This document shows, piece by piece, positions 24,614-31,661 of a stretch of DNA of 64,000 nt; positions within the stretch are counted from its first letter, which is position 1; every line of letters begins with the position of its first letter. Source of the DNA: Planctomycetota bacterium (lineage in GTDB: Bacteria; Planctomycetota; PLA2; JAEUHO01); contig JANQJW010000090.1 in assembly GCA_028281445.1 (NCBI GenBank), positions 62,001 through 126,000 on the forward strand. Reading direction: 5' to 3'. Made by a program: the position numbers and the translations under genes. The notes under the pieces were generated by a model. It was not told the origin of the DNA, ran no database searches, and saw only the letters and a program-made list of their open reading frames with translations.

Positions 24614-25381
24614 ATGAACTCAGCCCTGCGCGCACTGCTGCTCACGCTCATCGGCATCGGCGCCGTGCTGGGCGTTCTCTTTCTGTTCAGCGGCGCGGAG
24701 CGGATCGAGATCGACGGAAGGAACTTCCTGGATTCGTACTTCGGCGGCGATGACGACATGATGCAGGCCTACGGCGCCATGACCGCGGGCTTTGCCGCGC
24801 GCAATGACATGCGCGCGTTCCACGACCAGCGCGCGTACTACTTCGAGGTGCTCGGCGCGTTTCGCGAGGTCACGGATGTCGTCGACGAGGCGATCGAGCC
24901 CGGTGGGCGCGGCCGCCTGGAGATGCGGGTGGCCTTCGAGAAGGGCGAGGTGCCGGTCGTCTTCGACATGCGCCGTGAGAAGGAGCGCTGGCGCGTCGAC
25001 GACTTCAACATCCAGGTCCCGCGCTCGTTGGCACCGGACCGTCCGTGGGTCAAGCCGCAGAACTTCGGCCGCACACTCTCTAGCCGCTGGGCACAGGGCG
25101 GCGACGGTGTCGAAGGCGTCTACGACCTCTTCGCGAGCTCGCTACGCAAAGCCGTCGACGCGTCGTTGTTTGCCGAGCGGAGCGCAGCCATGCTCGAGTC
25201 CGTCGGCGCGTACGACAAGGTGGAAGACGGCAGCCTCGACGACTCGAACCCCGACGAGCCCGCGATGGAGTTCACGATCAAGTTCGCCAAGTCGAGCCAC
25301 GCCGCGAAGGTTGCCCTTGTCTGGGAGAAGGGGCGCTGGTTCGTCACCCGCTTCGAGGTCGAGGGCCTCTCTCTCGAGTAG
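24614..25381 (+). CDS. Membrane-anchored hypothetical protein with two NTF2-like regions
   Basis: 255 aa. A single N-terminal anchor (RALLLTLIGIGAVLGVLFLF) then an extracytoplasmic region. Two stretches (about 80-125 and 195-255) have the alternating pattern ended by KERWRVDDFNI and KGRWFVTRFEVE, typical of DUF4878/NTF2-like folds. No active-site motif is visible. CCGGAG lies about nine bases before ATG. It follows the IDH gene by 44 bases and could be cotranscribed. Confidence 0.72.
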   Translation: MNSALRALLLTLIGIGAVLGVLFLFSGAERIEIDGRNFLDSYFGGDDDMMQAYGAMTAGFAARNDMRAFHDQRAYYFEVLGAFREVTDVVDEAIEPGGRGRLEMRVAFEKGEVPVVFDMRREKERWRVDDFNIQVPRSLAPDRPWVKPQNFGRTLSSRWAQGGDGVEGVYDLFASSLRKAVDASLFAERSAAMLESVGAYDKVEDGSLDDSNPDEPAMEFTIKFAKSSHAAKVALVWEKGRWFVTRFEVEGLSLE

Positions 25382-25389
25382 ACGCGACC

Positions 25390-26574
25390 CTACAGAGAAG
25401 CGGGATCGGGGTTGACGGTGAGACGGTCGACCCCGGCCACGGCCTGCTCGACCAGCTCATCCCAGTCGATGCCGTCCTCGATCGCCGTGACCTCTTCGAG
25501 CGTCGACTTCACCGCCGGCCGCGTGGCGACCATATAGGTGCAGCAGTCGTCGTGCGGCCGGATCGAGATGTCGAACGTACCGATGCGGCGCGCCAGCTCC
25601 GTGATCTCGACCTTGTCGCTGCCCACCAGGGGCGCATAGACCGGCAGATTCGCAGCAGCGTGGATCGTACGGATGTTCTCGGCCGTCTGGCTCGCGACCT
25701 GGCCGAGGCTGTCCCCTGTCACGTAGCCGAGCGCGTGCTCCGCCGCCGCCAGCCGTGCACCGATCCGGAACATCGCACGGCGGTAGACGATCATCCGATG
25801 CGAGGCCGGGACGGCACCCACGATCGCGCGCTGGCACCCCTCGAACGGCACGACGAGCAGCGGCATTGACCCCGCCGCCCACGCAAGCGATGCGCAAAGG
25901 TCCTCGATCTTCTCCAGCACGGCGTTGCCTTGGAACGTCCGGTTGTGGAAGTGAACGGCCGTTACACGTGCCCCGCGCCGGATCATCTTCCAGGCCGCCA
26001 CAGGCGAGTCGAGCCCGCCGGAGAGGAACGCGAGCAGTTTCGTCGTGCTCCCCACCGGCAGGCCGCCCGGCCCGGGGCGGGCGCCGGCGCTCACGAACGT
26101 GCCTGTCTTCGTGACCTCGACGCGGACGGTCACGCCGGGGTTGTGAACATCCACGGGGCGCTCGGATGACGCCGCACACGCGCCGCCTACGGCCTGCGAA
26201 ATCTGGATGGACGTCAACGGGAAGGCCTTGTCTCCGCGGCGCGTCTCGATCTTGAAGCTGCCTTCGGGTGCGCGTGCAAGCACCTCGATCGCGGCCTCCT
26301 TCACACCGGCGAGGTCTTCGGTGGTCTCGACGACCAGTGCCGGTGCCGCGTTGGCAACACCGGGAACGCGCGTCAGGACCTCGATGGCGCGCTCGAGCTG
26401 GTCGTCCTTCTCGAGGCGCGCGAGGAGGCGCGCCCCATGGACACCGACCTTCCCGGACACGCCCGCGTTGTCGAGGCCCTGGCGCAACCGGTCGGCGAGA
26501 CGCCGCACGAACTGCGGGCGATTCCCCCCTTTGAGACCGATCTCGGCGTAGTGGATGAGTACGGCGCGGCCCAT
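25390..26574 (-). CDS. thiI: ThiI, tRNA 4-thiouridine synthase
   Basis: 394 aa. N-terminal ferredoxin-like region (MGRAVLIHYAEIGLKGGNRP is the family start), THUMP domain about 60-165, then the AANH PP-loop SGGLDSP at 185-191. The C-terminus keeps PHDDCCTYM, a candidate catalytic cysteine, but there is no rhodanese domain, so the sulfur donor must be another protein, probably the IscS at 46061. The enzyme makes s4U8 in tRNA and may feed thiazole synthesis. Stop is 8 bases from the convergent gene before it. Confidence 0.94.
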   Translation of the reverse strand: MGRAVLIHYAEIGLKGGNRPQFVRRLADRLRQGLDNAGVSGKVGVHGARLLARLEKDDQLERAIEVLTRVPGVANAAPALVVETTEDLAGVKEAAIEVLARAPEGSFKIETRRGDKAFPLTSIQISQAVGGACAASSERPVDVHNPGVTVRVEVTKTGTFVSAGARPGPGGLPVGSTTKLLAFLSGGLDSPVAAWKMIRRGARVTAVHFHNRTFQGNAVLEKIEDLCASLAWAAGSMPLLVVPFEGCQRAIVGAVPASHRMIVYRRAMFRIGARLAAAEHALGYVTGDSLGQVASQTAENIRTIHAAANLPVYAPLVGSDKVEITELARRIGTFDISIRPHDDCCTYMVATRPAVKSTLEEVTAIEDGIDWDELVEQAVAGVDRLTVNPDPASL

Positions 26575-26638
26575 GCGGCCGAAACGGTACGACGGCCGGG
26601 CGAATCTGCGGCGAAATGGCCCCGATCCCACGGGAATG

Positions 26639-26662
26639 GTGGGTTCGATTCCCGCATCCCGC
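26639..26662 (+). other. tRNA 3'-end-like fragment (T-arm plus acceptor strand)
   Basis: GTGGG-TTCGATT-CCCGC folds as a five-pair T-stem with a seven-base TTC loop, followed by ATCCCGC as a possible acceptor 3' strand. No matching 5' GCGGGAT, D-arm or anticodon arm is found upstream, so this is at most a remnant, as left by integrating elements at tRNA genes. Chance resemblance is possible. It lies in the 153-base space between thiI and the desaturase gene. Confidence 0.3.
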
Positions 26663-26668
26663 TATCTT
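26663..26668 (+). promoter_or_regulatory. Possible -10 box (TATCTT) of the desaturase gene
   Basis: TATCTT lies 59 bases before the proposed CTG start, giving a leader of about 50 bases that contains GGAG. Weak evidence. Confidence 0.3.
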
Positions 26669-26727
26669 CAGCGCCGGTCCAGGCGGCGGGGCTTCCTCTG
26701 TGCGTCCGCGGGCCTGGAGACCGAATC

Positions 26728-27720
26728 CTGGACTTCGCAACGTCCCTCGAAAAGCAGCCGCACCCGGCCCGCAAGCGTGAGCTGCTCCAGCGCACGCCGG
26801 CGCTCAAGGACCTGATGGGCGCGTACCGCCCGAGCGCGCTGATCATCGTGGGGCTCGTCACGGCGCAGTTCGCGCTCGCCGCCCTGGCACAGGACCTGCC
26901 GTGGTGGGGCCTGCTGCTCCTGGCGTACCTGCCGGGCGCCGCGATCGGTCACGCCCTCTACGTGATGATCCACGAGGCGACGCACAACCTCGTGTTCAAG
27001 CGCGTGGCGCTCAACAAGGTGGCCGGCATCGCGGCCAACCTGCCCACCGTGCTCCCGAGTGCGCTCGCGTTTCGCAAGTACCACCTGCTCCACCACGCGC
27101 ACCAGGGTGTGATGGAGCTGGACGCCGACCTGCCGTCGCGAACGGAAGCGAAGCTGGTTGGCAACGGCTCGATTCGCAAGGCGCTCTGGCTGCTGTTCTT
27201 CGCCGTCGCCCAGGCGTTTCGGCCCTCGCGCATGCGCACGGTGAAGCTCTGGGACGGCTGGCTTCTGGTGAACGCGGTCGTCGTGATCGCCGCCGACGTC
27301 GCGGTGTTCCTCGTGTTCGGCCCGTGGGCGCTGCTCTACCTGTTCGCTGCAACGCTCTTCGGCCTTGGGCTCCATCCGCTGGGCGGGCGCTGGCTGCAGG
27401 AGCATTTCATCACGAACCACCCGCAGGAGACGTACTCCTACTACGGGCCGGCGAACCTCATCGCGTTCAACGTGGGCTACCACAACGAGCACCACGACAT
27501 CGCCAACGTCGCGTGGATCAACCTGCCGAAGGTGAAGGCGAGCGCGCCGGACCTCTACGACAGCCTGGCGTCATACAAGTCGTGGACCGCCCTCGTCCTG
27601 CGCTTCATCTTCGACAAGCGCCTCTCGGCCTACAGCCGCATCATCCGCACGAGCAACAACCCCGCGCGGGATGCGGAACGCGATCAGGCTCCGGCTTCCG
27701 CCGCCTCGGCCGGCGCGTAG
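26728..27720 (+). CDS. Sphingolipid delta-4 desaturase (DES1)-like membrane desaturase
   Basis: About 330 aa with four or more membrane segments. The three histidine boxes are HEATH, HLLHH and HNEHH, with GYHNEHHDIANVAW as in DES1. The N-terminal HPARKRELLQRTPALKDLMG aligns with the QRRKEILxKYPEIKxLMG segment of DES1 and must be included, yet no ATG, GTG or TTG lies in frame upstream of it for many codons. The best start is CTG 26728-26730, eight bases after GGAG. Predicted to introduce a 4,5 double bond in (dihydro)ceramide-type lipids using oxygen and di-iron; other lipid substrates are possible. Its 3' end overlaps the DinB-like gene by 37 bases. Confidence 0.87.
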   Translation: MDFATSLEKQPHPARKRELLQRTPALKDLMGAYRPSALIIVGLVTAQFALAALAQDLPWWGLLLLAYLPGAAIGHALYVMIHEATHNLVFKRVALNKVAGIAANLPTVLPSALAFRKYHLLHHAHQGVMELDADLPSRTEAKLVGNGSIRKALWLLFFAVAQAFRPSRMRTVKLWDGWLLVNAVVVIAADVAVFLVFGPWALLYLFAATLFGLGLHPLGGRWLQEHFITNHPQETYSYYGPANLIAFNVGYHNEHHDIANVAWINLPKVKASAPDLYDSLASYKSWTALVLRFIFDKRLSAYSRIIRTSNNPARDAERDQAPASAASAGA

Positions 27721-28217
27721 TCCTCGTCGCCTGACGGCCCGTAGGTCGACGGCACCTTGGCGCCCATGAGGCGCAGGTAGAGCGCGAGCTGCCCCTTGTG
27801 GTGGATCATGTGATCGCGGTGCCACGAGAGAATCGTGATGTTCGGAAACGTGTTGCCGAAGAACTCGGTGGTGCCCGCGAGCTCCTCGGGCGAGAACTCT
27901 GCTACGCGCTGTTGGAACTGGTTCTGGCTGTGCTCGATCGCCGTCAGCAGCTCTGTCTTGTCCGTGGGTGCAGGCGGCGGCTCCTTGCCCGGCTCGACGG
28001 CTCCGTCGACGACGGTCGTGAACCAGTTGCCGACGGCGGCGGCGTGCAGGGCGAGGTCGTTGGCCTGCCAGCACTTGGGCGCGTCGGGCTTCCACGTGAG
28101 CTTGTCTTCCGGCAGCGCGCGCACGAGCTTCAGCAGCAGCTGATCCTCGTTCTGGATCTGCTCCAGCAGGTCTCCGCGTCTGCGTTCGGCCCGATCGGGC
28201 GTAATCACGGTAGCCAT
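27684..28217 (-). CDS. DinB/YfiT-like four-helix metal-binding protein
   Basis: 177 aa. Conserved histidines NDLALHAAAVGNW near residue 55 and HRDHMIHHKGQLALYLRLMG near 140 form the expected metal triad of the DinB superfamily, which includes thiol-dependent S-transferases (mycothiol or bacillithiol type). The ATG at 28217 follows GGAGGATGAC. Its partner thiol is unknown. Divergent from the APH-like gene across 40 bases. Confidence 0.9.
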   Translation of the reverse strand: MATVITPDRAERRRGDLLEQIQNEDQLLLKLVRALPEDKLTWKPDAPKCWQANDLALHAAAVGNWFTTVVDGAVEPGKEPPPAPTDKTELLTAIEHSQNQFQQRVAEFSPEELAGTTEFFGNTFPNITILSWHRDHMIHHKGQLALYLRLMGAKVPSTYGPSGDEDYAPAEAAEAGA

Positions 28218-28257
28218 GTCATCCTCCATCGTTCCACGTGGTCAGGGGCGCCCGATC

Positions 28258-29184
28258 GTGACAGAGCTACCGACCGGCCCGCAACCCTGGAAGCCGGAAA
28301 TCGTCGTGGACCGGGACCTTGCGCGGTCGTTGATCGACGAGCAGTTCCCGGAGCTTGCGCCCGCCCGCGTCGTGGACTTCGGCGTCGGGTGGGACAACAC
28401 GGCCTACCTCGTGAACGACGTGTGGGTCTTCCGCTTTCCGCGCCGCACGATCGCCGTGCCGTGGATGGCGCAGGAAGCCGTGGTCCTGCCGAAGATCCAC
28501 GACCGCGTGCCGTTGCCGATCCCCAGGCCCGAGAAGATCGGGCAGCCATCCGAGCGGTACGCGTGGCCGTTCGCGGGCTACCGCATGCTGCCCGGGGAGC
28601 CGGCGTGCCATGCACATCTCTCCCACGACGAACGGCTGCAGCTCGCAGCGCCGCTCGGCCGCTTCATCGCAGCGCTGCATGCGATTCGCGCCGAGGAGGC
28701 CGAGTCCCTGGGCGCCGGTCCCGACACGATCAAGCGCATGGACCTCGAGTACCGCGTGCCGCGCGCACGGGAGATCGTCCAGAAGGCGGTGGAGCAGGGG
28801 TTGATCGCGGACCCCGCGCCGCAGCACGACGTGATCGAGCGCGTGCAGGCGACGCGGACACCCGAAGAACGCTGCCTCGTGCACGGCGATCTCTACTCGC
28901 TGCACCTCTTGATCGGTGAGGACCGCGCGCTCGCCGGCGTCATCGACTGGGGCGACCTGCATGTCGGCGAGCCCGGCAACGACCTCATGATCGCGTTCAC
29001 GCTGCTGCCGCCGGAGGCGCGTACGGCCTTCCGCGAAGCGTACGGGTCGATCGATGACGATACGTGGCTGCGTGCGCAGTTCCGGGCGGTGCATCACTCG
29101 GCGCACGTCGCGTGCTACGCGCAGGAGACGGAGAAGCCGGACCTGCTGCGCGAGGCCCAGCTCGCGCTCGCCTACGTCTGTTGA
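28258..29184 (+). CDS. APH-family phosphotransferase
   Basis: 308 aa. Aminoglycoside phosphotransferase/choline kinase fold: FGVGWDNTAYLVND (nucleotide loop), VFRFPRR (Lys/Arg position), CLVHGDLYSLHLLI (HGDxxxxN catalytic loop, with H for N) and GVIDWGDLHVGEPGNDL (DWxD/E metal site). The HGDL-Y-H-LL form and DWGD are common in environmental APH-like proteins of unknown substrate. GTG start at 28258 with AGGGG about 11 bases upstream. No evidence for antibiotic resistance. Confidence 0.88.
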   Translation: MTELPTGPQPWKPEIVVDRDLARSLIDEQFPELAPARVVDFGVGWDNTAYLVNDVWVFRFPRRTIAVPWMAQEAVVLPKIHDRVPLPIPRPEKIGQPSERYAWPFAGYRMLPGEPACHAHLSHDERLQLAAPLGRFIAALHAIRAEEAESLGAGPDTIKRMDLEYRVPRAREIVQKAVEQGLIADPAPQHDVIERVQATRTPEERCLVHGDLYSLHLLIGEDRALAGVIDWGDLHVGEPGNDLMIAFTLLPPEARTAFREAYGSIDDDTWLRAQFRAVHHSAHVACYAQETEKPDLLREAQLALAYVC

Positions 29185-29191
29185 TCGGCGG

Positions 29192-29617
29192 TCAGGCCTT
29201 GGACTCGAGCCTGTCCCAGGCTTCGCGCTTGCCCATGGCGCGGACCTTGGCCCAGGCCGCGAGCTGCTTCGCTCGCGGCCGGGACTTGCCCTTCTCCCAG
29301 TTGTAGATGGTGAGCATCGACACGCCGACGAGCTCGGCGTACTCGCGTGCCGAGAGCTCCAGGCGCTTGCGGTCGGACGCGACCCACTTGGGAGAGAACC
29401 GTGTCTGGGGTGAAGACTCATCTTCCTGGGCGGGCTCTCCTGCGCCCTTGCGCAGGCGCGCGACCTCGCGCTCGAGCTTCGCGAGCTGACGCCGGAGGTC
29501 GGCGATGTAGCGGCGCTGGTCCGCGCTCTTCTTCTGGAGCGGTCCGAGCTGTGCTTTCACCTCTTTGCGGGCGAGGCGCGTGATCTCCTCGCGCAGGACA
29601 ACAGCGACGTTGGGCAT
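29192..29617 (-). CDS. Coiled-coil plus helix-turn-helix protein
   Basis: 141 aa. A basic N-terminus is followed by a coiled coil at about 30-65 (ADLRRQLAKLEREVARLRKG) and a C-terminal XRE-like HTH: SAREYAELVGVSMLTIYNWE then KGKSRPRAKQLAAWAKVR. The coiled coil suggests a dimeric DNA-binding regulator. GGAG precedes ATG 29617. Seven bases separate it from the convergent APH-like gene. Confidence 0.88.
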   Translation of the reverse strand: MPNVAVVLREEITRLARKEVKAQLGPLQKKSADQRRYIADLRRQLAKLEREVARLRKGAGEPAQEDESSPQTRFSPKWVASDRKRLELSAREYAELVGVSMLTIYNWEKGKSRPRAKQLAAWAKVRAMGKREAWDRLESKA

Positions 29618-29703
29618 GGAGACTCCTGGGCACACTTCCCTGGCCCGTGAGCGTACAGCCACTCGGCCCACGGACCCCACAACACCCATGCGGCGGTCCC
29701 AGG

Positions 29704-30330
29704 CTACTGCTTCAGCCCTCCGAGCCTTCGCGCCCAGCTCAGGGCGTAGTTGTGGGCGAAGGCCTCACGGTGCTTCGTCCGCTGGCCGCGGCGACCGCGC
29801 TTGTTGACGTCGTTGATGTGGCCGATCTCGTGCAGGAGCACATAGAAGAGCATGTACCGCTGGAGCTCCTCGGCGTTCCACTGGAGAGTCCAGCGCCCGT
29901 CTTCCTCGGTCCAGCGGTCGCACCACGGAGCCAGGAACTGGAACAGCGAGGCGGGCGGCTTCTGGAACCACACGTCCTGCATCGACGCCGGATAGGCATT
30001 GAGCACGGCCACCGAGTACCAGCGCCTCCCGTCGACGTACCGCTGCAGGTCGTCCTTCGGGGTCCGCCTGAGGACCACAGCTTTGACGTGCAGCGTCTCG
30101 ACGTAGGGCAGGCGGTCGAGGACGCGCTGCGCCTCCTCGGGCTCTGCGGGGTGGAACAGATCGCGCGAGGGGTTCTCCCGGATGATGAGCGTGTCGCCCT
30201 CATGCGCGGAGAGCTTCTTCCACGTCGCATGCGTGAAGACCCGGGAGCGCTTCTCCCGCGCCTTGCCGTCGCGTACACGGCCACCCTGCGTCTTGCCGAT
30301 TCGCTTGTTTCGCCGCGTAGGACTTCGCAT
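29704..30330 (-). CDS. HEIGH-motif putative metallopeptidase
   Basis: 208 aa, no signal peptide. The zinc-binding HExxH motif is in YVLLHEIGHINDVNKRG near residue 170, following a membrane-neutral beta region; residues 1-40 are strongly basic (RSPTRRNKRIGK). No third ligand is obvious; EAFAHNYALSWAR about 20 residues on may supply it. Start at ATG 30330 chosen for the GGAGG 7 bases upstream; an ATG at 30369 lacks one. Function unknown. Confidence 0.8.
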   Translation of the reverse strand: MRSPTRRNKRIGKTQGGRVRDGKAREKRSRVFTHATWKKLSAHEGDTLIIRENPSRDLFHPAEPEEAQRVLDRLPYVETLHVKAVVLRRTPKDDLQRYVDGRRWYSVAVLNAYPASMQDVWFQKPPASLFQFLAPWCDRWTEEDGRWTLQWNAEELQRYMLFYVLLHEIGHINDVNKRGRRGQRTKHREAFAHNYALSWARRLGGLKQ

Positions 30331-30401
30331 GGCCGCCCTCCAAGGGCCGTAAGACGCGCCGAAGCGCATGCACGTTCCGTTGGAGTGCCGGATCCCGCCG
30401 T

Positions 30402-31661
30402 CTAGCTGCCGTCGGCCTTCTTCTTCTGCGCCCGCTTGAGCATCATGGTGCGCTTGGCCTTCTCCTTGTTGGAGATGCCGGCCTCGTTCGGGTCGGGCAG
30501 CCCCAGCAGCGGATCGTCGTCAGACCCTGAGCTTGTCGAAGGGTCGCCATCGGGCCCCGAGCTTGCCGCGGGGTCAGAGCCTGCATCCGTTGCGGCGTCG
30601 TCTGCGCGAGGGAGCGGGGCCTCGGCCGGCGCAGCCGAGGCGTCCTGTGCCCTCTTCTGCGCACGCTTGAGCATCATGGTGCGCTTGGCCTTCTCTTTGT
30701 TGGAGATGCCCTCTTCGTCCGGATCGGGCAGGCCCAACAAGGAGTCGCCGTCAGGCCCCGAGCCTGTCGAGGGGTCCGCTGCCGGGGCCGGCTTGGCGTC
30801 AGTACCTGAAGGGGCTTCCGCCTCCTTCTGGGCGGCGAGCTTCGCGCGCTTGATCATCATCGTGCGCTTGGCCTTCTCCTTCGCGGAGATGCCGGGCTCG
30901 TTCGGATCCGGCATGCCGGCCGTCGGATCTGCCGCGGGCGCTGCAGCCGGCGCTTCCTTCGCCGCCTTCGCCTTCGCACGCTTGATCATCATCGTGCGCT
31001 TGGCCTTCTCCTTCGCGGAGATGCCCGGCTCGTTCGGATCCGGCATGCCGGCGGCCGGGTCGGCTGCGACAGCGGCCTTCTCCGCGGCCTTGGCTGCCGC
31101 CTTGGCCTTGCGCGCCGCTTCTGCCCCGGCCTTCTCCTTGGCCTCGCGATCCTCGCGCACCTTGCGGATCGCCGCCGCCTCATCGGCGTACGCTTGTCGC
31201 TCGCGGGCCTTGGCCTCTGCCACGAGCGGACGCAGCGCCTCGAGTCGCTCCGCCTTCTCCTTGCGGATCTCGCGGAGCGTGGCGTGCACGAGCCGAAGAT
31301 CCTCCGGCGTGCTCGCCGCGGCGGCGTCATAGCGCGCGAGGTCCTTCTCGAGGCACTCGACCACGAAGTCCGCCATGTACGGCACGGTCAGATAGTTGAG
31401 GTCCCGGTACCAGTACGGGAACGAACCCGACTCCGGCACGCGGTCGTAGAGTTGGATGATGTTGGCGAGCAGCTTGGCGTGGCGGCGGTCGTCTTCGCGC
31501 ACGAGTTCGAGCGCCTCGAGCAGCGGTCCGTCCCCTTCTACCTCGTAGGCCTGCGCCTCGAACAAGTAGCTCGCCGCGCTGTGGTAGCTGTGCGTGAACT
31601 GCTCGTTGAGCAGCGCGACGGTTGCGTCGTCGAGGGTCAGTGCGGCGCTCACGCTAGCCAC
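30402..31661 (-). CDS. Ferritin-like N-terminal domain with four C-terminal KEKAKRTMM repeats
   Basis: 419 aa. Residues 10-140 look like a ferritin-like four-helix bundle (EQFTHSYHSAASYLFEAQAYE, with EDDRRH at 56-61 as carboxylate/His ligands). An Ala/Lys helix (150-200) leads to four copies of a 25-residue unit at 206-230, 250-274, 311-335 and 388-412, consensus PDPNEPGIS then KEKAKRTMMIKRA. Linkers between units 2-3 and 3-4 are encoded by palindromic elements. The gene overlaps nuoN by 8 bases and is probably the last gene of the complex I operon. The repeats are very basic and could bind nucleic acid, lipid or a partner; I find no named family for them. Confidence 0.75.
   Translation of the reverse strand: MASVSAALTLDDATVALLNEQFTHSYHSAASYLFEAQAYEVEGDGPLLEALELVREDDRRHAKLLANIIQLYDRVPESGSFPYWYRDLNYLTVPYMADFVVECLEKDLARYDAAAASTPEDLRLVHATLREIRKEKAERLEALRPLVAEAKARERQAYADEAAAIRKVREDREAKEKAGAEAARKAKAAAKAAEKAAVAADPAAGMPDPNEPGISAKEKAKRTMMIKRAKAKAAKEAPAAAPAADPTAGMPDPNEPGISAKEKAKRTMMIKRAKLAAQKEAEAPSGTDAKPAPAADPSTGSGPDGDSLLGLPDPDEEGISNKEKAKRTMMLKRAQKRAQDASAAPAEAPLPRADDAATDAGSDPAASSGPDGDPSTSSGSDDDPLLGLPDPNEAGISNKEKAKRTMMLKRAQKKKADGS
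30523..30545 (-). repeat. In-frame palindromic element 1
   Basis: 23 bases; arms GACCCT and AGGGTC around a CGACAAGCTC-like core. Encodes D-P-S-T-S-S-G-S, residues 373-380 of the ferritin-like protein. Confidence 0.8.
30553..30575 (-). repeat. In-frame palindromic element 2
   Basis: 23 bases, seven bases from element 1 and in the same frame. Encodes D-P-A-A-S-S-G-P, residues 363-370; arms GACCCC and GGGGCC. Confidence 0.75.
30754..30776 (-). repeat. In-frame palindromic element 3
   Basis: 23 bases, arms GACCCC and GGGGCC. Encodes D-P-S-T-G-S-G-P, residues 296-303, in the linker between repeat units 2 and 3, again in the same phase. Confidence 0.78.

Noticed and set aside
26575..26727. Complete tRNA or selC gene between thiI and the desaturase
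   Set aside because: Only the T-arm and 3' acceptor strand fit; no 5' acceptor match, D-arm or anticodon arm (including TCA) can be folded.
28258..29184. APH-like gene as an antibiotic resistance gene
   Set aside because: Only the general kinase fold is supported; the catalytic loop differs from known aminoglycoside enzymes and there is no mobile context.
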